Assembly: GCA_949987705.1 (NCBI GenBank)
Contig: OX465282.1
Location: forward strand, 81,828,070-81,892,069
Direction: 5' to 3'
DNA: 64,000 bases
Source: Thereva unica
Taxonomy: Eukaryota > Arthropoda > Insecta > Diptera > Therevidae
Part shown: piece by piece, positions 18,927-29,714 of the stretch
Position numbering within the stretch: position 1 is the stretch's first letter
How the letters are laid out: the number at the start of each line of letters is the position of its first letter
Notes under the pieces: generated by a model
Told to the model about the DNA's origin: nothing
Seen by the model: the letters and a program-made list of their open reading frames with translations, nothing else
Database searches by the model: none
Translations under genes and position numbers: made by a program

Positions 18927-19203
18927 TGGACCTGCTACCCTGGCATAAGAAGAATTTCCGGTAATATCCGGTTATTCCCAGAAAGGATTTTATCTGCTTT
19001 GTGGTAGTTGGCAATTTCAATTTTTGAATTGTCTCTATTTTGTTGGGGTTTGGTTTAATACCTTCAGGCGTTAAAATGTGGCCAAGGAATTCTGTTTCCT
19101 TATTGAGAAAATTACATTTATCGATCTGGATCTTAAGTCCAGCTTCTCTTAATTTGTCAAAGATTTTGTTTATGCTAGTCAGGTGTCTAAATACACGACG
19201 CAT
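18919..19203 (-). pseudogene. pol: E pol: RT thumb region
   Basis: Contains [27 protein letters not shown] and [12 protein letters not shown], typical for the Ty3/gypsy RT C-terminal part. It starts just after a small deletion at about 19190-19200 that removes part of the catalytic YxDD region. Confidence 0.8.
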
Positions 19204-19830
19204 ATTTTGTTAATATATTCACGTAGCACCGAATTCATTAACCTTTGGAAGGTCGATGGGGCGTTTTTTAGACCGAATGGCATTCTCAGGTACTCGTAAT
19301 GCCCGAAAGGTGTTGAGAATGCCGTTTTCTTTATATCAGATAATTTCGTTGGGATCTGGTGAAAACCTTTTGCCAGATCCAGTGTTGTAAAATAATGGGA
19401 TAGGCCAAGTTTATTCAACAGGGTTTCTATGTTGGGAATGGGAAATTTCTCGTCTACAGTGACTTCATTAAGCTTCCTGTAGTCGACGACAATCCTCCAT
19501 TTTTTCTGTCCTGAATTGTCCGTTTTTTTGGGGACGATCCATAATGGACTATTGTAGGGTGACTTGCTTTCTCTAATTATCCCTTGTCTGAGCATATCAT
19601 GTATTTGATGCTCTATTTCCTTCTCGTGTACCTGAGGGTACCGGTATATTTTAGAGTAAATGGGTTTATTCACGGTCGTTACAATTTCATGTTTAATTTC
19701 AGGAGATGAAGTCAATCTATCTCCCTCCTTAAAAAATAAATCTTGATTGTGTTTAAGCAAACTTATTATTTTATTCCTTTCTTCTGTTTGAAGCGAACTT
19801 AATATTTCTACTGGGCTTTTTTTTTATTAA
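19179..19830 (-). pseudogene. pol: E pol: RT N-terminal part
   Basis: [50 protein letters not shown] and [15 protein letters not shown] lead up to VVYLD, where the frame breaks: the second Asp of the YxDD motif and the following residues are missing. The 5' side degrades past 19760 ([14 protein letters not shown] readable to about 19815). Confidence 0.8.
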
Positions 19831-20422
19831 CTGATATCCAAAAATTTCGGTTTGTATCTAGTCACTGACTATATTTGCACTTTATCAATTCAACTTTTTT
19901 GTTTCTGTTCCACCAATTAACTTTTTCTTCTGATGTTTGATTTTCAAAAAAAAAAAAAGCAACGTTATTTAATTGACACGGTAAAGTGCTTAACGATTAA
20001 ATTATTTATCGATAGGCTGTGTTCAGTCTTATAAGTGTTTCCTAAAAAATATATATATTATCAAATAATAAAATAGATATTTCCAAACATACTTACCTTA
20101 AAATAGTCCCCGTGTCCCTCCGGTCAAAGGTAAACAGCCGGCAGTATCCATCCTAAAATGAAAACAAAATCACTACAAAGAAATAATTCTTACAAAAAAA
20201 CCACTCATCTGATAACACTGAAGCTCCACCGCAACATAACCCATAGCTCCCACCAGGACCCTGAAAAATATACGTAAAATTAATTAAAAATAAAATACAA
20301 AAACCCCAAAAAAACATAACTCACCCAGCGATGACATGTCAAATGTCAAACAACACAAACACAAAGGGAAAACACAACTTGCAGCAGAGTTCTGCGATTC
20401 CCCACCAGGTTCCACTGACGCA
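19831..20422. other. Spacer, no gene assigned
   Basis: AT-rich with two GC-richer islands on the minus strand (about 20100-20152 and 20225-20265). The first is bordered by TTTTCATTTTAG and GTAAGTA, splice-site-like, but no protein could be recognised. Confidence 0.3.
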
Positions 20423-20468
20423 TTACAGATCCCGAAGCTCCCCACCAGGTTCCACTGACGCATTACAG
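20404..20468. repeat. ~35-bp tandem duplication
   Basis: CCCCACCAGGTTCCACTGAC followed by GCATTACAG occurs twice in a row (20401-20430 and 20438-20468). Confidence 0.75.
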
Positions 20469-21028
20469 TGGAGCAAATAAATACCAGAACGCGTAGACCA
20501 AAAGCTCAAATCTGTTAGATCAACTTTGGGATATAACTCCCGCATAACCGATAGGGCGCACCCGCAATCCAGAGCGCCCTTCAGACGCATGGAAAAGTCC
20601 ACCAAGGTGACCCCCACGTAGTAGGCGGGGAAAGCACCCAAGCGCGATGGCCCCACGAAAGGAGCCGCTTCCACTGATGTAGATGGCGTTGAGGCTAGGG
20701 GCGATGGCGACGGCTCGGGGACGGATGAGCGTTGGTTTGGGCAGTCCTCCGCCTTGTGTCCAAAAACACCACACAGGAAACAACTGCCCCATGCCCTCCT
20801 GGGCAAACGACAAATGGATGCGAAGTGACCTCTACAATTGTAACATTTGGCGGAAGCAGCCGCAGGCCCCGTCCGAACCGAATTAGAAGGGCCCGTAGTT
20901 TCAAACTGCCTTGGTAGCCCCACTACTCGACCATCACGCCAGCCCCCATGGCCTCCACGCCAACCAGCTAGACCACCTCCATTTAGCGTTATCGCTTTCC
21001 ACAACGCCTCGAAATTCCTGCAATCCAT
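20423..21028 (-). pseudogene. Gag zinc knuckles and protease start of an old Ty3/gypsy-like element (G)
   Basis: A Gly/Arg-rich start is followed by two CCHC-type knuckles (CYNCRGHFASIC, degenerate; CFLCGVFGHKAEDC, canonical), a Pro/Ser linker and a retropepsin N-half: MRLKGALDCGCALSVM, where the catalytic Asp is present in an unusual DCG instead of D[ST]G. The frame ends in the 35-bp tandem repeat, before the protease C-half. GC-rich, unlike its neighbours. The fragment at 3864-4190 supplies a plausible C-half in the same orientation. Confidence 0.6.
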
Positions 21029-21154
21029 AGGCTAAAAACAAAAAGTTTTTTATTAAAACCAGAATCCCCATTGGTCGAGACACCTAATATAAAATAACAT
21101 AAAGCGGTTGCGTCATTTCGGGTACTTAAATTTGTTTCCCAATGCATGATTGTT

Positions 21155-21660
21155 TCACGCTTCAATTTTTTGGGTAAGAAGGTGTATTACTAATGGGTCC
21201 CAATATGTGGTTATGACCTTAAGATCTTTTAGTGATTCTAGCAATTCATTTAAATTGTCCAGCATTCTTCTTAATTGTTGAGCAGTCTCTTGACTATGGG
21301 TAGGCATGGATATTAACAGGTTCAGTTGGGCGGTAGCTAGGATGCGATGATTGTGATATCGCCCCTTGAGCAATTCCCATGCTGACGTGTAGTTGGAATA
21401 TGTAAGCTGAAGATGTTTAAATAAAATTTTCAGCTTCTCCACTGACACTATTTCTCAAATAATGCAATTTGTGTACAATACTCAATTGCTTATTTTCATG
21501 GATCAGTGAGATAAACAAATCGTGAAAAAAAGACCAGTTCACGTAATTTCCGGAAAAGGTTGTTATATTATTTCTGGTTAACTTGATATCGGTATTTTCT
21601 GACCTAGTCGCTGGTGCAAGGGTTGTTGAGGTTGATCGGGATGTTAAATGAAATCCTTTA
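21155..21660 (-). pseudogene. gag: Bel-Pao Gag fragment (DUF1759-like)
   Basis: 21448-21155 encodes AWELLKGRYHNHRILATAQL and later WDPLVIHLLTQKIEA, the pattern of the DUF1759 region of Bel-Pao Gag. Upstream to about 21660, in another frame, are TTFSGNYVNWSFFHDLFISL and LHYLRNSVSGEAE, the preceding part of the same domain. At least one frameshift separates them (near 21450). No pol is recognised nearby. Confidence 0.75.
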
Positions 21661-22085
21661 TTTTCTTTAAAACAATTAATTAACTTTATTAAAACTTTTT
21701 TAATTAATCAAAAATGATTCCGCGAAGACCCGAGCACGTTGGAAAATCGAACTGGAGTGTCTGTTGGGATTTAAAGAAAATAGAGTTCAACCGGTGGAAA
21801 ACAGGATGTAACATGATATTAACGTGACTTATTGAGAAAAACAAGGGATCGTGTTGATAAGTCAGCATAATTGCAGGAAATATAGAATGCATACGTGACT
21901 TTAAAGGAAGGTTAATGGAATTGTAGAATTGAGGAATCTAGCAAGCAGCAATTGTTGGAAAAATAAAAGTATGCTGGAAGGGTACTAATATGCTGACATG
22001 GGTGCTTTACAACAGGGTGTTGACGGAACTGATAATGGAACTGGTGATTTCGGTGGTGACTTTAATGCCTGCAGTTGATCAGTCA
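21661..22085. other. Spacer within the Bel-Pao remnant
   Basis: No recognisable coding; it interrupts two Bel-Pao Gag pieces on the same strand. Possibly an unrecognised insertion. Confidence 0.3.
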
Positions 22086-22388
22086 TTAATCCACACGCTT
22101 GGCAGTAGGATTCTTATAACTCACTAAAGACATCGTCTTTGAAATATTTAATGTTTTTATTCTCGCTGCTGTATAGCTTTTACAATATGCGATGGTTTTT
22201 TCTATATTTTGCCACTGTACATTTAATAAAAGTTTTCGCTCAGTGATGCACCCTTCCTTCAATCTGTCTTTCGACGTTTTTTTATAATTTTTTATGAATC
22301 GCTCAAGCTCTGTCTGATTAATAGCTTGATCAGAAATTAAATCGTCGACAGTGGCAATCAAATTACTTGTTTCTGAACCGCCTTCCAT
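22086..22388 (-). pseudogene. gag: Bel-Pao Gag N-terminal fragment
   Basis: Frame MEGGSETSNLIATVDDLISD ... LERFIKNYKKTSKDRLKEGC ... LLNVQWQNIEKTIAYC. Helical, Lys-rich, with the Leu-Tyr-Lys spacing of Bel-Pao Gag N-termini. It lies upstream of, and in the same orientation as, the DUF1759 fragment. Identification is by pattern and position only. Confidence 0.5.
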
Positions 22389-23104
22389 TGTGATTTATGG
22401 AATTTATTACCGTACGGCACCGAGTGATGGAAAAATATTGTGCGCGTAAATATAAGCACATAGGTTAAAAAAACGAATAATTTAAACGACAGGAAAAATT
22501 AAATAAAAACAAAACTTTGGTTTTACAATTAACTTTATTACATTGAATACCGTCCGCGGTGAAATAATTACATCGAGTCTCACTGATAGTTACGGCGTCA
22601 CTTTCTTAATACCGGTCAAAGACCAGGTGTTAGGAGGTGATCGTCGTAATAATTAAAATATCTGAAAAGGAAGATAGGTGCCGGCTGCTCTAAATAAAAG
22701 AGTCTACTTGATACAAATATATTTCTCCTATAAATTATAAATTCTAATTAAATCTATGCTTAAAATTAACTCTACTTTACTCGACTTCTTTGCTTTAAAA
22801 TAAAAATTTGAATAAAAAACAGCTGGTCTTCTCCAAATATTCCTTGAAGTACTGCCTCAATCAGGTAAATCCGCTGTGTATCCAACCTCGGGGGGGGGGG
22901 TGCTTCAGGAGAAGAATTCCTACTAATCCTTAAATAAAACTGTAAATTTTATTATTATTTAAATATGGTTGGATATCCCAAACCATAGAAATTTAACTTT
23001 GCTAAATGAGTCTTGTATGGCTCTTGTCCTATACAAGCTCACGTGAAATCGCCTAAAACAGGTGTAAACCGGAGGAAGATCCTGTTTCAAACTTGTCTGT
23101 AATG
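22389..23104. other. Non-coding stretch, possibly Bel-Pao LTR/leader
   Basis: Nothing recognised beyond a G10 run at 22891-22900. Its position upstream of the Bel-Pao Gag start would suit an LTR, but no matching second copy was found. Confidence 0.25.
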
Positions 23105-23400
23105 AACTCGCTAATTGTGTTATCAATTTATAACCAGATGAATATACTGGTGCTCTCTACACAATTTGTATACAACAAAGTTGTGATAAATGGAGTAAAT
23201 TTACTTCGCCGAATTGTTTACACAATTTATAAATCAGAAAAAATATTCTGATGCCCTCTATGCAACTTGTATATTACAAAGTTGCTAGAAAATGGAGTAA
23301 ATTTACTTCGCCGACTTGGTTATAACAATTTATAAGCAAAAAATATTCTGCTGCACTCTATGCAACTTGTATCTTACAAAGTTGCTAGAAATTAACGTAA
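23105..23400. repeat. Three tandem copies of a ~110-bp unit
   Basis: Repeated blocks: CAATTTATAA, then ATATTCTG/ATATACTG, CTCTATGCAACTTGTAT, ACAAAGTTG, then GGAGTAAATTTACTTCGCCG. Copies start at about 23127, 23227 and 23325, and diverge by roughly 10-20 percent by eye. Confidence 0.75.
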
Positions 23401-24666
23401 AGGAGACTGGTTATGGCCCATACAAAATTACCCCTGGCCAGGCGCAAACGAAAAGTATCTCAGATTATCGATTATAATGTGTGTTGAAATTCTGTATAGT
23501 TTTTATATCCCTTAACTATGGCAAAGGTGTTAATATTGCTATTTTTGTTTATTCAGGCGAAATTCCAAATATCACCCTATATTTTTGTAATGCTATAACC
23601 TATTTTCATGAATAAGGTATCAGTGTACGCAGAATACTCCCACCTATCTAAAATTGTAAAAACGACGGTACCACAGTACCAACTTCCAGAGTTATGAGTC
23701 GTCAAAGTCAAAATTTTGTTTTTTTTAACAAAAATGTCACTTTCAACCACCTTTTTCTCCAAAATATTCATAGTCAACTAATGTTTTTTTTTTTTCAGAA
23801 TAAGAAAGCTTGGAGTTTTTCCTATGAATAATGTCCAGACAATTTTTATGCTACGGCCTTTACTTTCGAAGTTATAAGCAATTATAAGAAGCTAATAGTT
23901 TCAAACCTGAAAAAACAACTCTTGTGCTAAATAAACCTATCACAAAAATCAGCGGCTAAAAGCCCACCAATTATCTAAGTCCCTATAATACGTATCGGAA
24001 TAATTCCAAATACTAACCTTCTCGGCCGATGTCCAGAGAAGATTGAACTTTTGATTTTTGCCTTCTAGTCTCGTATCCTTCGCCGACCTCTAGTTGCTGG
24101 ATATCGAGTCTAGGTGGGGGGTATAGTTGCTCAAACTAGAACGTAATTCTTAATGCTGCTTCCTCATTTGACGCTTTCCACATATATATATCGTATGTAC
24201 TAAATTACGATATCGTCGCCGTCCATATATGCAATTTACTTGCATGTCATTATTTTGACATATCAAGTTTGTTTATATTGGGGCAAGGAATGTGGAAAAG
24301 GTAACCTTTTCATTTTTAATTTTTTATTTAATTGTTTTGTCTTTTTAGGACAAAACAGTTTTCATATTAATTAATCTTATTATATGTCAGTCTATTTTGC
24401 TGACGATCTACATTTTCTTACAAAATTATTTTCTTATAAATAACATACTCGTAGAACGTATTCAAGTGTCACCTTTTCAGCAATTTTTTGCCAAATTTGG
24501 GACTTATGCTTAAAATTTTCATATCCGTGCAATTTTGTATTATAAAGAATTTCATTATCTTCACTTTATTTCTAAATTTTTCAACAAACTCTGACTACAT
24601 TTTGGGCTAAATAACAAATGACAAAATCAGCTGATCGTCGCATGCTAGCATGTACACACTAACTTG
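23401..24666. other. Long stretch without a recognisable gene
   Basis: AT-rich; no open frame with family character, no terminal repeats found. An ATATATAT run sits at 24182-24189. Confidence 0.4.
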
Positions 24667-24674
24667 GTTATCAC

Positions 24675-26940
24675 CAAGGCCCGGATTTTTATGTATTTAC
24701 ATATTTTCTCCTAGGTTTTCTGATAGTCTGAAATGGTTTTTAAAAGAGGTTTTAGTGGGTTTTCAACCCAATAAACCCATTTTTATTTTACATATTTGTA
24801 CATATTTTAAGTAAATTACATATTTTTACATATTTCGCTTGTTTTTACATAATTTTTGTCAATATTTCACAGTTTTCGACCATATAATTTAATTTGACTT
24901 TAAAACCCATTCCATTCTATGCGACTCTCCTTTGCCATAGTCAAATTCTAAGAAACGCACAAACGTAAAATGTGTTCCGTGTTAGTTTATATTTCTATGG
25001 TGTAATCTCTCCACAGATTCTTAGAATCTGCCGGCCCTTTGCTTACTACAAAATTTCTTGAAATCTCCCTCCAATGTGTATTCCCTACTTCCCTTCTAGA
25101 TTTTCTTTTCTCAGTTTGCCTCGAAATATCAAGGAATAAACATGCCTAAAGTGAAGTCAACACCAAAAGATCTCGTGTCTAGGTACTTAAGCGAGTTTCC
25201 TAATGAACATTTTCGGGGTGATTCCAGTGTTTTGTACTGCACTTGCTGTGATCGACCTGTATCGATGTCTCAACGATTTCAAATTGTTCAACATATTGCA
25301 ACAGCAAAGCATCAAGCGAATAAACAAAAAAAGAACACTTTAAAACAAGTTTTATTGACAGCACCTACATCAATTGCATCTTCTTCAACAGGTAACGAGT
25401 TATTTACAGATTTAAGCCGTGCCTTTATTCAGGCCGATATTCCTTTCCATAAATTAAATAATATCGGTTTAAGAAACTTTTTAGAAAAATATATTGGTAA
25501 AAAAATGCCGGATGAAAGTACCATAAGAAAAAACTATCTTCCTAGCATATATAATGAAACCATATCTAAAATACGCGAAATCATTGGTGAAGGACCAATA
25601 TGGATCTCCATAGATGAGACGACAGATGTTGATGGACGGTACATAGCAAATATCATTGTGGGGAAACTACCACAGCACGACAGTAAACCATATCTTTTAA
25701 ATATAGCCGTGTTAGAACATTGTAACCATGAAGAAATTGCCAGATTTTTGAACAACTCGATGGCAATACTTTGGCCTGGTGGTATTTTGCACAACAATGT
25801 TTATTTATTTTTGACAGATGCAGCACCTTACATGGTTAAGGCGGGACAATCAATTAAGGTTTTTTACCCTAAAATGATTCATGTAACATGTCTGGCCCAT
25901 GGGTTTCACCGAGTTGCGGAATTTGTAAGATCGGAATTCCCTTCTGTTGATATCATCATTTCCACAGTAAAAAAAATCTTTATAAAAGCACCAAGTCGTG
26001 TGAAGATTTTGAAAGAAAGCTACCCCGATTTAAGTTTGCCACCACAACCAATCATCACTAGATGGGGGACATGGCTGGAGGCTGCCGAGTATTACAGTAA
26101 GAATTTTGAAAAAATCAGGAACGTATTATCAAAACTAGACAGTGACACGGCAGTGTCTATAAGTAAGGCTAAAACTGTAATGGAGGATATGACACTACAA
26201 AATAATTTGGCATTTATATCTGCGAATTTAATTTTTATTGTCCATTCTATAAAAAAACTAGAAACGCAAAACATGAGTTTGTCCGAAAGCTTGGCAATTG
26301 TACATGAGGGCACCAACAATTTAAAAAAAATTCCAGGTGCTATCGGAAAAAAAATTATACAAAAATTCGAAAACGTTCTATGCAAAAATAAAGGGTTAAA
26401 TGAACTTCGAGATATTTCGGCTATCTTAGAAGGGAAAATGTCCGACAACATCACCTCTTTTTTGCCACAAGAATTAGCATCATTCAAATACGCTCCAATC
26501 ACATCTGTGGACGTCGAAAGATCGTTCAGTCGATACAAAAATATTTTGCGACCAGATCGCAGAAGCTTTAGTTTTGAGCATTTAAAAATGTATGTGGTGT
26601 CGAATAATTTTAATGATTAGATCTTTATATAATCGAAATATTGGCATTGTTCCTCAATTTTTTTGTCAAATATTTTTGTATTTTTTCCTAAATTACCTAT
26701 TTTTGTATTTTTTCCTAAATTACCTATTTTTGTATTTTTTTCCTAACAGCATTTTTTCTCAAAATTATGTAATTTTGTTATGTTTTACACAATATATATC
26801 TATATTTGTTAATAATTAATAAATAATAAATATCACTTTTTGTTACATATTTTCAAATTTTTATTACATGTTTTCCCAAAAATAAGTACATATATATGTA
26901 CATATTTTGACTTTTATATTACATACTAATCCGGGCCTTA
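24675..26940 (+). mobile_element. Complete hAT DNA transposon
   Basis: 2266 bp. Terminal inverted repeats: left CAAGGCCCGGATTTTTATGT, right (inverse complement) TAAGGCCCGGATTAGTATGT. Flanked by the 8-bp target duplication GTTATCAC (24667-24674 and 26941-26948), the hallmark of hAT. Both subterminal regions carry many ACATATTT/TACATATTTT motifs in both orientations. One intact transposase gene lies inside. Structurally it looks capable of autonomous movement. Confidence 0.95.
25142..26620 (+). CDS. hAT transposase
   Basis: 492 codons, ATG at 25142. The N-terminal BED-like zinc finger is C33xxC36 ... H51xxxxxH57. The RNase-H-like catalytic core has D158 (ISIDETTDVDG) and D226 (LFLTDAAPYM), then CLAHGFHR (the C..H motif of hAT), TRWGTW, and a C-terminal hATC-type dimerisation segment SVDVERSFSRYKNILRPDR. 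By family knowledge it binds the termini and excises the element via hairpinned flanks. It resembles the CGGBP1-like hAT proteins common in insects. No break was seen. Confidence 0.93.
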   Translation: MPKVKSTPKDLVSRYLSEFPNEHFRGDSSVLYCTCCDRPVSMSQRFQIVQHIATAKHQANKQKKNTLKQVLLTAPTSIASSSTGNELFTDLSRAFIQADIPFHKLNNIGLRNFLEKYIGKKMPDESTIRKNYLPSIYNETISKIREIIGEGPIWISIDETTDVDGRYIANIIVGKLPQHDSKPYLLNIAVLEHCNHEEIARFLNNSMAILWPGGILHNNVYLFLTDAAPYMVKAGQSIKVFYPKMIHVTCLAHGFHRVAEFVRSEFPSVDIIISTVKKIFIKAPSRVKILKESYPDLSLPPQPIITRWGTWLEAAEYYSKNFEKIRNVLSKLDSDTAVSISKAKTVMEDMTLQNNLAFISANLIFIVHSIKKLETQNMSLSESLAIVHEGTNNLKKIPGAIGKKIIQKFENVLCKNKGLNELRDISAILEGKMSDNITSFLPQELASFKYAPITSVDVERSFSRYKNILRPDRRSFSFEHLKMYVVSNNFND

Positions 26941-26948
26941 GTTATCAC

Positions 26949-27700
26949 TTTACGTGGTTACAAACTATTTCAAAACTAACAACTAACACACTAACTCTAT
27001 TGGTTATTTCTGTCATTTGTATTATTCGATATCGATGTCAATTCATGTTTTAATGTGTCAATTATTTGTTATGTTTGTTTTTAATTATGAACGTAATGGT
27101 CATAAAAATAATAATTAAAAGAAAAAAAGAAGCTACATATTTGGAGAGAAATTTGGAGAATAATTTGTAATGTATTTCTTGGCAATGTTGTGCAAATATG
27201 TTCGAATTTCTTGGCCACAGTAAATAGGGCCTTGTGATGCTAATGCACTCACTATTTCTTTGAAAATGTGTGACTTTTTTCTATTTCCATTTAACCCTTA
27301 CCCTTGTGGGCCAAACAGATCTTTTTTTCGTTGGCGGTCCTGCATGACTCATTATAATTTCAGCGACAAATTTCAAATTTCAATGTCTGTTTACAACAAA
27401 TTTTGGTACATTGTTGTAAACTTTCAGTGATAGATGGCACTCACGCCAGTTAATTATCGTGGTTAAACCCGTTAACCATTGAAATTTTGCTTGGTTTACG
27501 ATTTTTGCTTGGTTTGAATATCTATGGCAAACCATGCACAAACCATCAAAATTATCATGGTTAACGCTTGAAACCATCTCAATAGTGGTAACCAAGTCGG
27601 TGTGAACATGCTATAAAGGATTTTTTTACAAAATGTACAATGGAAAACGATATAAGTGATGAGGAAGCGAACTTCTTTTCAATATTATAATTAGCCGGTG
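26949..27700. other. Spacer between hAT and Harbinger remains
   Basis: No gene. A stretch rich in GGTTAA/AACC and inverted GGTTTAC-like words at 27455-27600 could be the decayed left end of the Harbinger element, but no clear terminal repeat was found. Confidence 0.35.
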
Positions 27701-27707
27701 TCAGAGA

Positions 27708-28808
27708 ATGATCCGACCTCGTCCAAATAATTTTCACAGATGGAACGATAATCAGTTTTATGTAAGATTTCGGTTAAGCAAGTCTTCCGTTTACAATATA
27801 TTAGAAATAATTGGGCCTTGTATTGAGCACAAAACTACGTGGTATGTACATATTTTAATATGTCGAAAAACTTATAAAAACACGATTTTACAGGAACAGT
27901 GCTCTAACATGTGAAAATATGTTACTTATGACTCTGCGGTTGTATGCTACAAGATGCATGTTAACAACTGCTGGTGATTTTTCAGGTGTATCGAAAACTA
28001 CAGCTTCTAGAGTTGTCGCAATTGTATCGCATTATATAGCTTTATTGAGAGATAGATTTGTAAAATTTCCCCAAAACCAAGAAGAGCTAAGGGAAAATAA
28101 GCAACGGTTTTTTTTAAAATTGTAAAATTCCCGAGGGTAATTGCTGCCCTTAATTGCACACACGTCAGGATTTTGCCGCCCGGTAAATATATAATGAAAG
28201 TTCTTTTCAATGAGTTATAATTTGGATATTAGGAGAAGAAAAAGCAGAACTTTTTCGAAATAGAAAAGGATTTTTTTTTTCTATAAGCGTGCAAACAATG
28301 TGCGATTCTCAGCTTAAAATTCTGGACATAGTAGCACGATGCCCTGGATCTTCCCATGATGCCACAATATTTAACCATTCCAGGATATGTTCACGTTTTG
28401 AAAACGAAGAATTCGGAGATAGTCTCATAGTTGCGGATAGTGGCTATCAAAACAGAACATATGTCATGACTCCGTTATCTGCAGTACCTAAGATCAAACG
28501 AGGAAAATTTATATAACGAGTCTCTTATACGGACTAGAAATTGTATTGAAAGGGATTATGATGTTTGGAAGAGGAGGTTTCCTATACTCTCTCTAGGAGT
28601 GCGTCTGAAACTAGTTAAAGTTCAAAGTTTCATAGTAGCTACAGCTGTTCTGCAAAATTTATGCTGCATAAACAATGAAACAGATCCACCAAATTTGTCG
28701 GAAGCAGAACAAAATGCAACCGCTGTCCCACATAACCGAAGATCGGTAACTTTCAATAACTCTGCCAAGCGTGCACTAATTGATAATTATTTCAAAAATC
28801 TTCTATAA
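27708..28808 (+). pseudogene. PIF/Harbinger transposase (HARBI1-like), decayed
   Basis: Collinear pieces in shifting frames. N-terminal helix region: FYVRFRLSKSSVYNILEIIG. HTH-like: TTAGDFSGVSKTTASRVV. Then VIAALNCTHVRI, where the first catalytic Asp appears as Asn. Then VQTMCDSQLKILDIVARCPG, SSHDATIFN, ADSGYQN (second Asp) and NCIERDYDVWKRRFP (third acidic residue). At least three frameshifts and a ~50-bp insertion at about 28186-28235 break it. It was the nuclease of a Harbinger element (3-bp TSD family); the second protein gene follows in opposite orientation. Confidence 0.85.
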
Positions 28809-28990
28809 ATTAAACAGTTTTTTCTTTTTAATTTTAATTGTTTTTTTTTTTTTATTTCTAATTCGCACTTGAAAATTTCCTTTTTTATTTTGTGTTCCTC
28901 TTGCATAATTTGAATTCTTTCGTCATGTCCCTTTTGTAAGATTTTCATTTCAAGAGCGTGCTTCTCCTCCATTCTCTTCTTCTGAACATC
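28787..28990 (-). pseudogene. C-terminal piece of the Harbinger Myb/SANT-type partner protein
   Basis: EEKHALEMKILQKGHDERIQ and following charged heptads form a coiled coil, the usual C-terminus of the DNA-binding partner of Harbinger nucleases. Convergent with the nuclease, the standard two-gene layout. The N-terminal Myb-like domain is not readable. Confidence 0.55.
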
Positions 28991-29189
28991 ACGAAGTTTC
29001 TTCGCTTTGGGTGCCCCTAGAATTCCACTGTCATAATTCGATCACGATTTGGAAGGATTATTGTTAGCTATACATGCAAAATAATATTATTAAATTTGCT
29101 TTAACTGACAACCAACTATCTATTTACCATTACTTTCTATATATAAAGAAGTGTCATCTTGTTTGTCGCTACAAACATCCAAACATTCA

Positions 29190-29420
29190 ACAACTACAGC
29201 GTTGCTATCTTTCACGGTTAAGGTGGGAAGACAATTTTGAAGCCGATGCAGCAAAACTGCTCAACACAAGAAACTGGAGACAAGCTGCGGAGCAGAGAGA
29301 CATCTGGCTCTGGAGGAAGTTGAAGTTGATGGAGGCCAAGGCTCGAATTGGGCTCTAGGGCCATCGAAGAAGAAGAGCCTAATAGCCCATCAAAGTATCA
29401 TGGAACCGAAAAATAAAAAA
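29190..29420 (+). pseudogene. 3' end of a LINE (RT C-terminus)
   Basis: SRLRWEDNFEADAAKLL then NWRQAAEQRDIWLWRKL matches the characteristic RW-x-D ... NW ... A-x-x-R-x-x-W ending of many non-LTR reverse transcriptases (CR1/Jockey/RTE-like). The stop at 29356 is followed by an A-rich tail to about 29420. 5'-truncated, as typical for LINEs. Confidence 0.6.
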
Positions 29421-29439
29421 TCGAATTTGTCCAGGTTGC

Positions 29440-29714
29440 TTGAATTCTTTGAAGTTTGGGGGTATTATTTCTTTATCTAAAGCATAGTTGAAATCATAAT
29501 AGGATTGGTCTGTCTAATATGACCGGGATGTACAAATTCAGAGTTGATAAACGATGAGGATGATCCGGTATCTAAAGGAATTTTAGTGGTCGTCCGAAGG
29601 GTGATGAAATATTAATGTAGAGGAGAAGGGATCCGTGTTTGTTGAGCGATCGGTTCTTGGAAGCATTGAAAGGAAAATTTCTCTCTAATCCCGCATTATT
29701 TAGATTATCATCAT
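29440..29714 (-). pseudogene. pol: Errantivirus F pol: protease fragment
   Basis: Minus-strand reading gives LDTGSSSSFINSEFVHPG, aligned with C protease ([18 protein letters not shown]), with a one-base frameshift just before the catalytic Asp. It continues the Gag fragments at 34056-35110 once the foldback element is removed. Confidence 0.65.

Larger units (their letters stand above)
17049..19830 (-). mobile_element. Errantivirus E, internally deleted and 5'-truncated
   Basis: Minus-strand order: RT, RNase H, first residues of integrase, then abruptly the C-terminus of env, polypurine tract (CCAGGAGGGGAGG) and an LTR start AGTTATATCC at 17151. Most of integrase and env is missing. The 3' LTR continues at 4443-4715 on the other side of element D. 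No gag, primer-binding site or 5' LTR is recognisable to the right. Older than D, which sits in its LTR. Confidence 0.75.
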
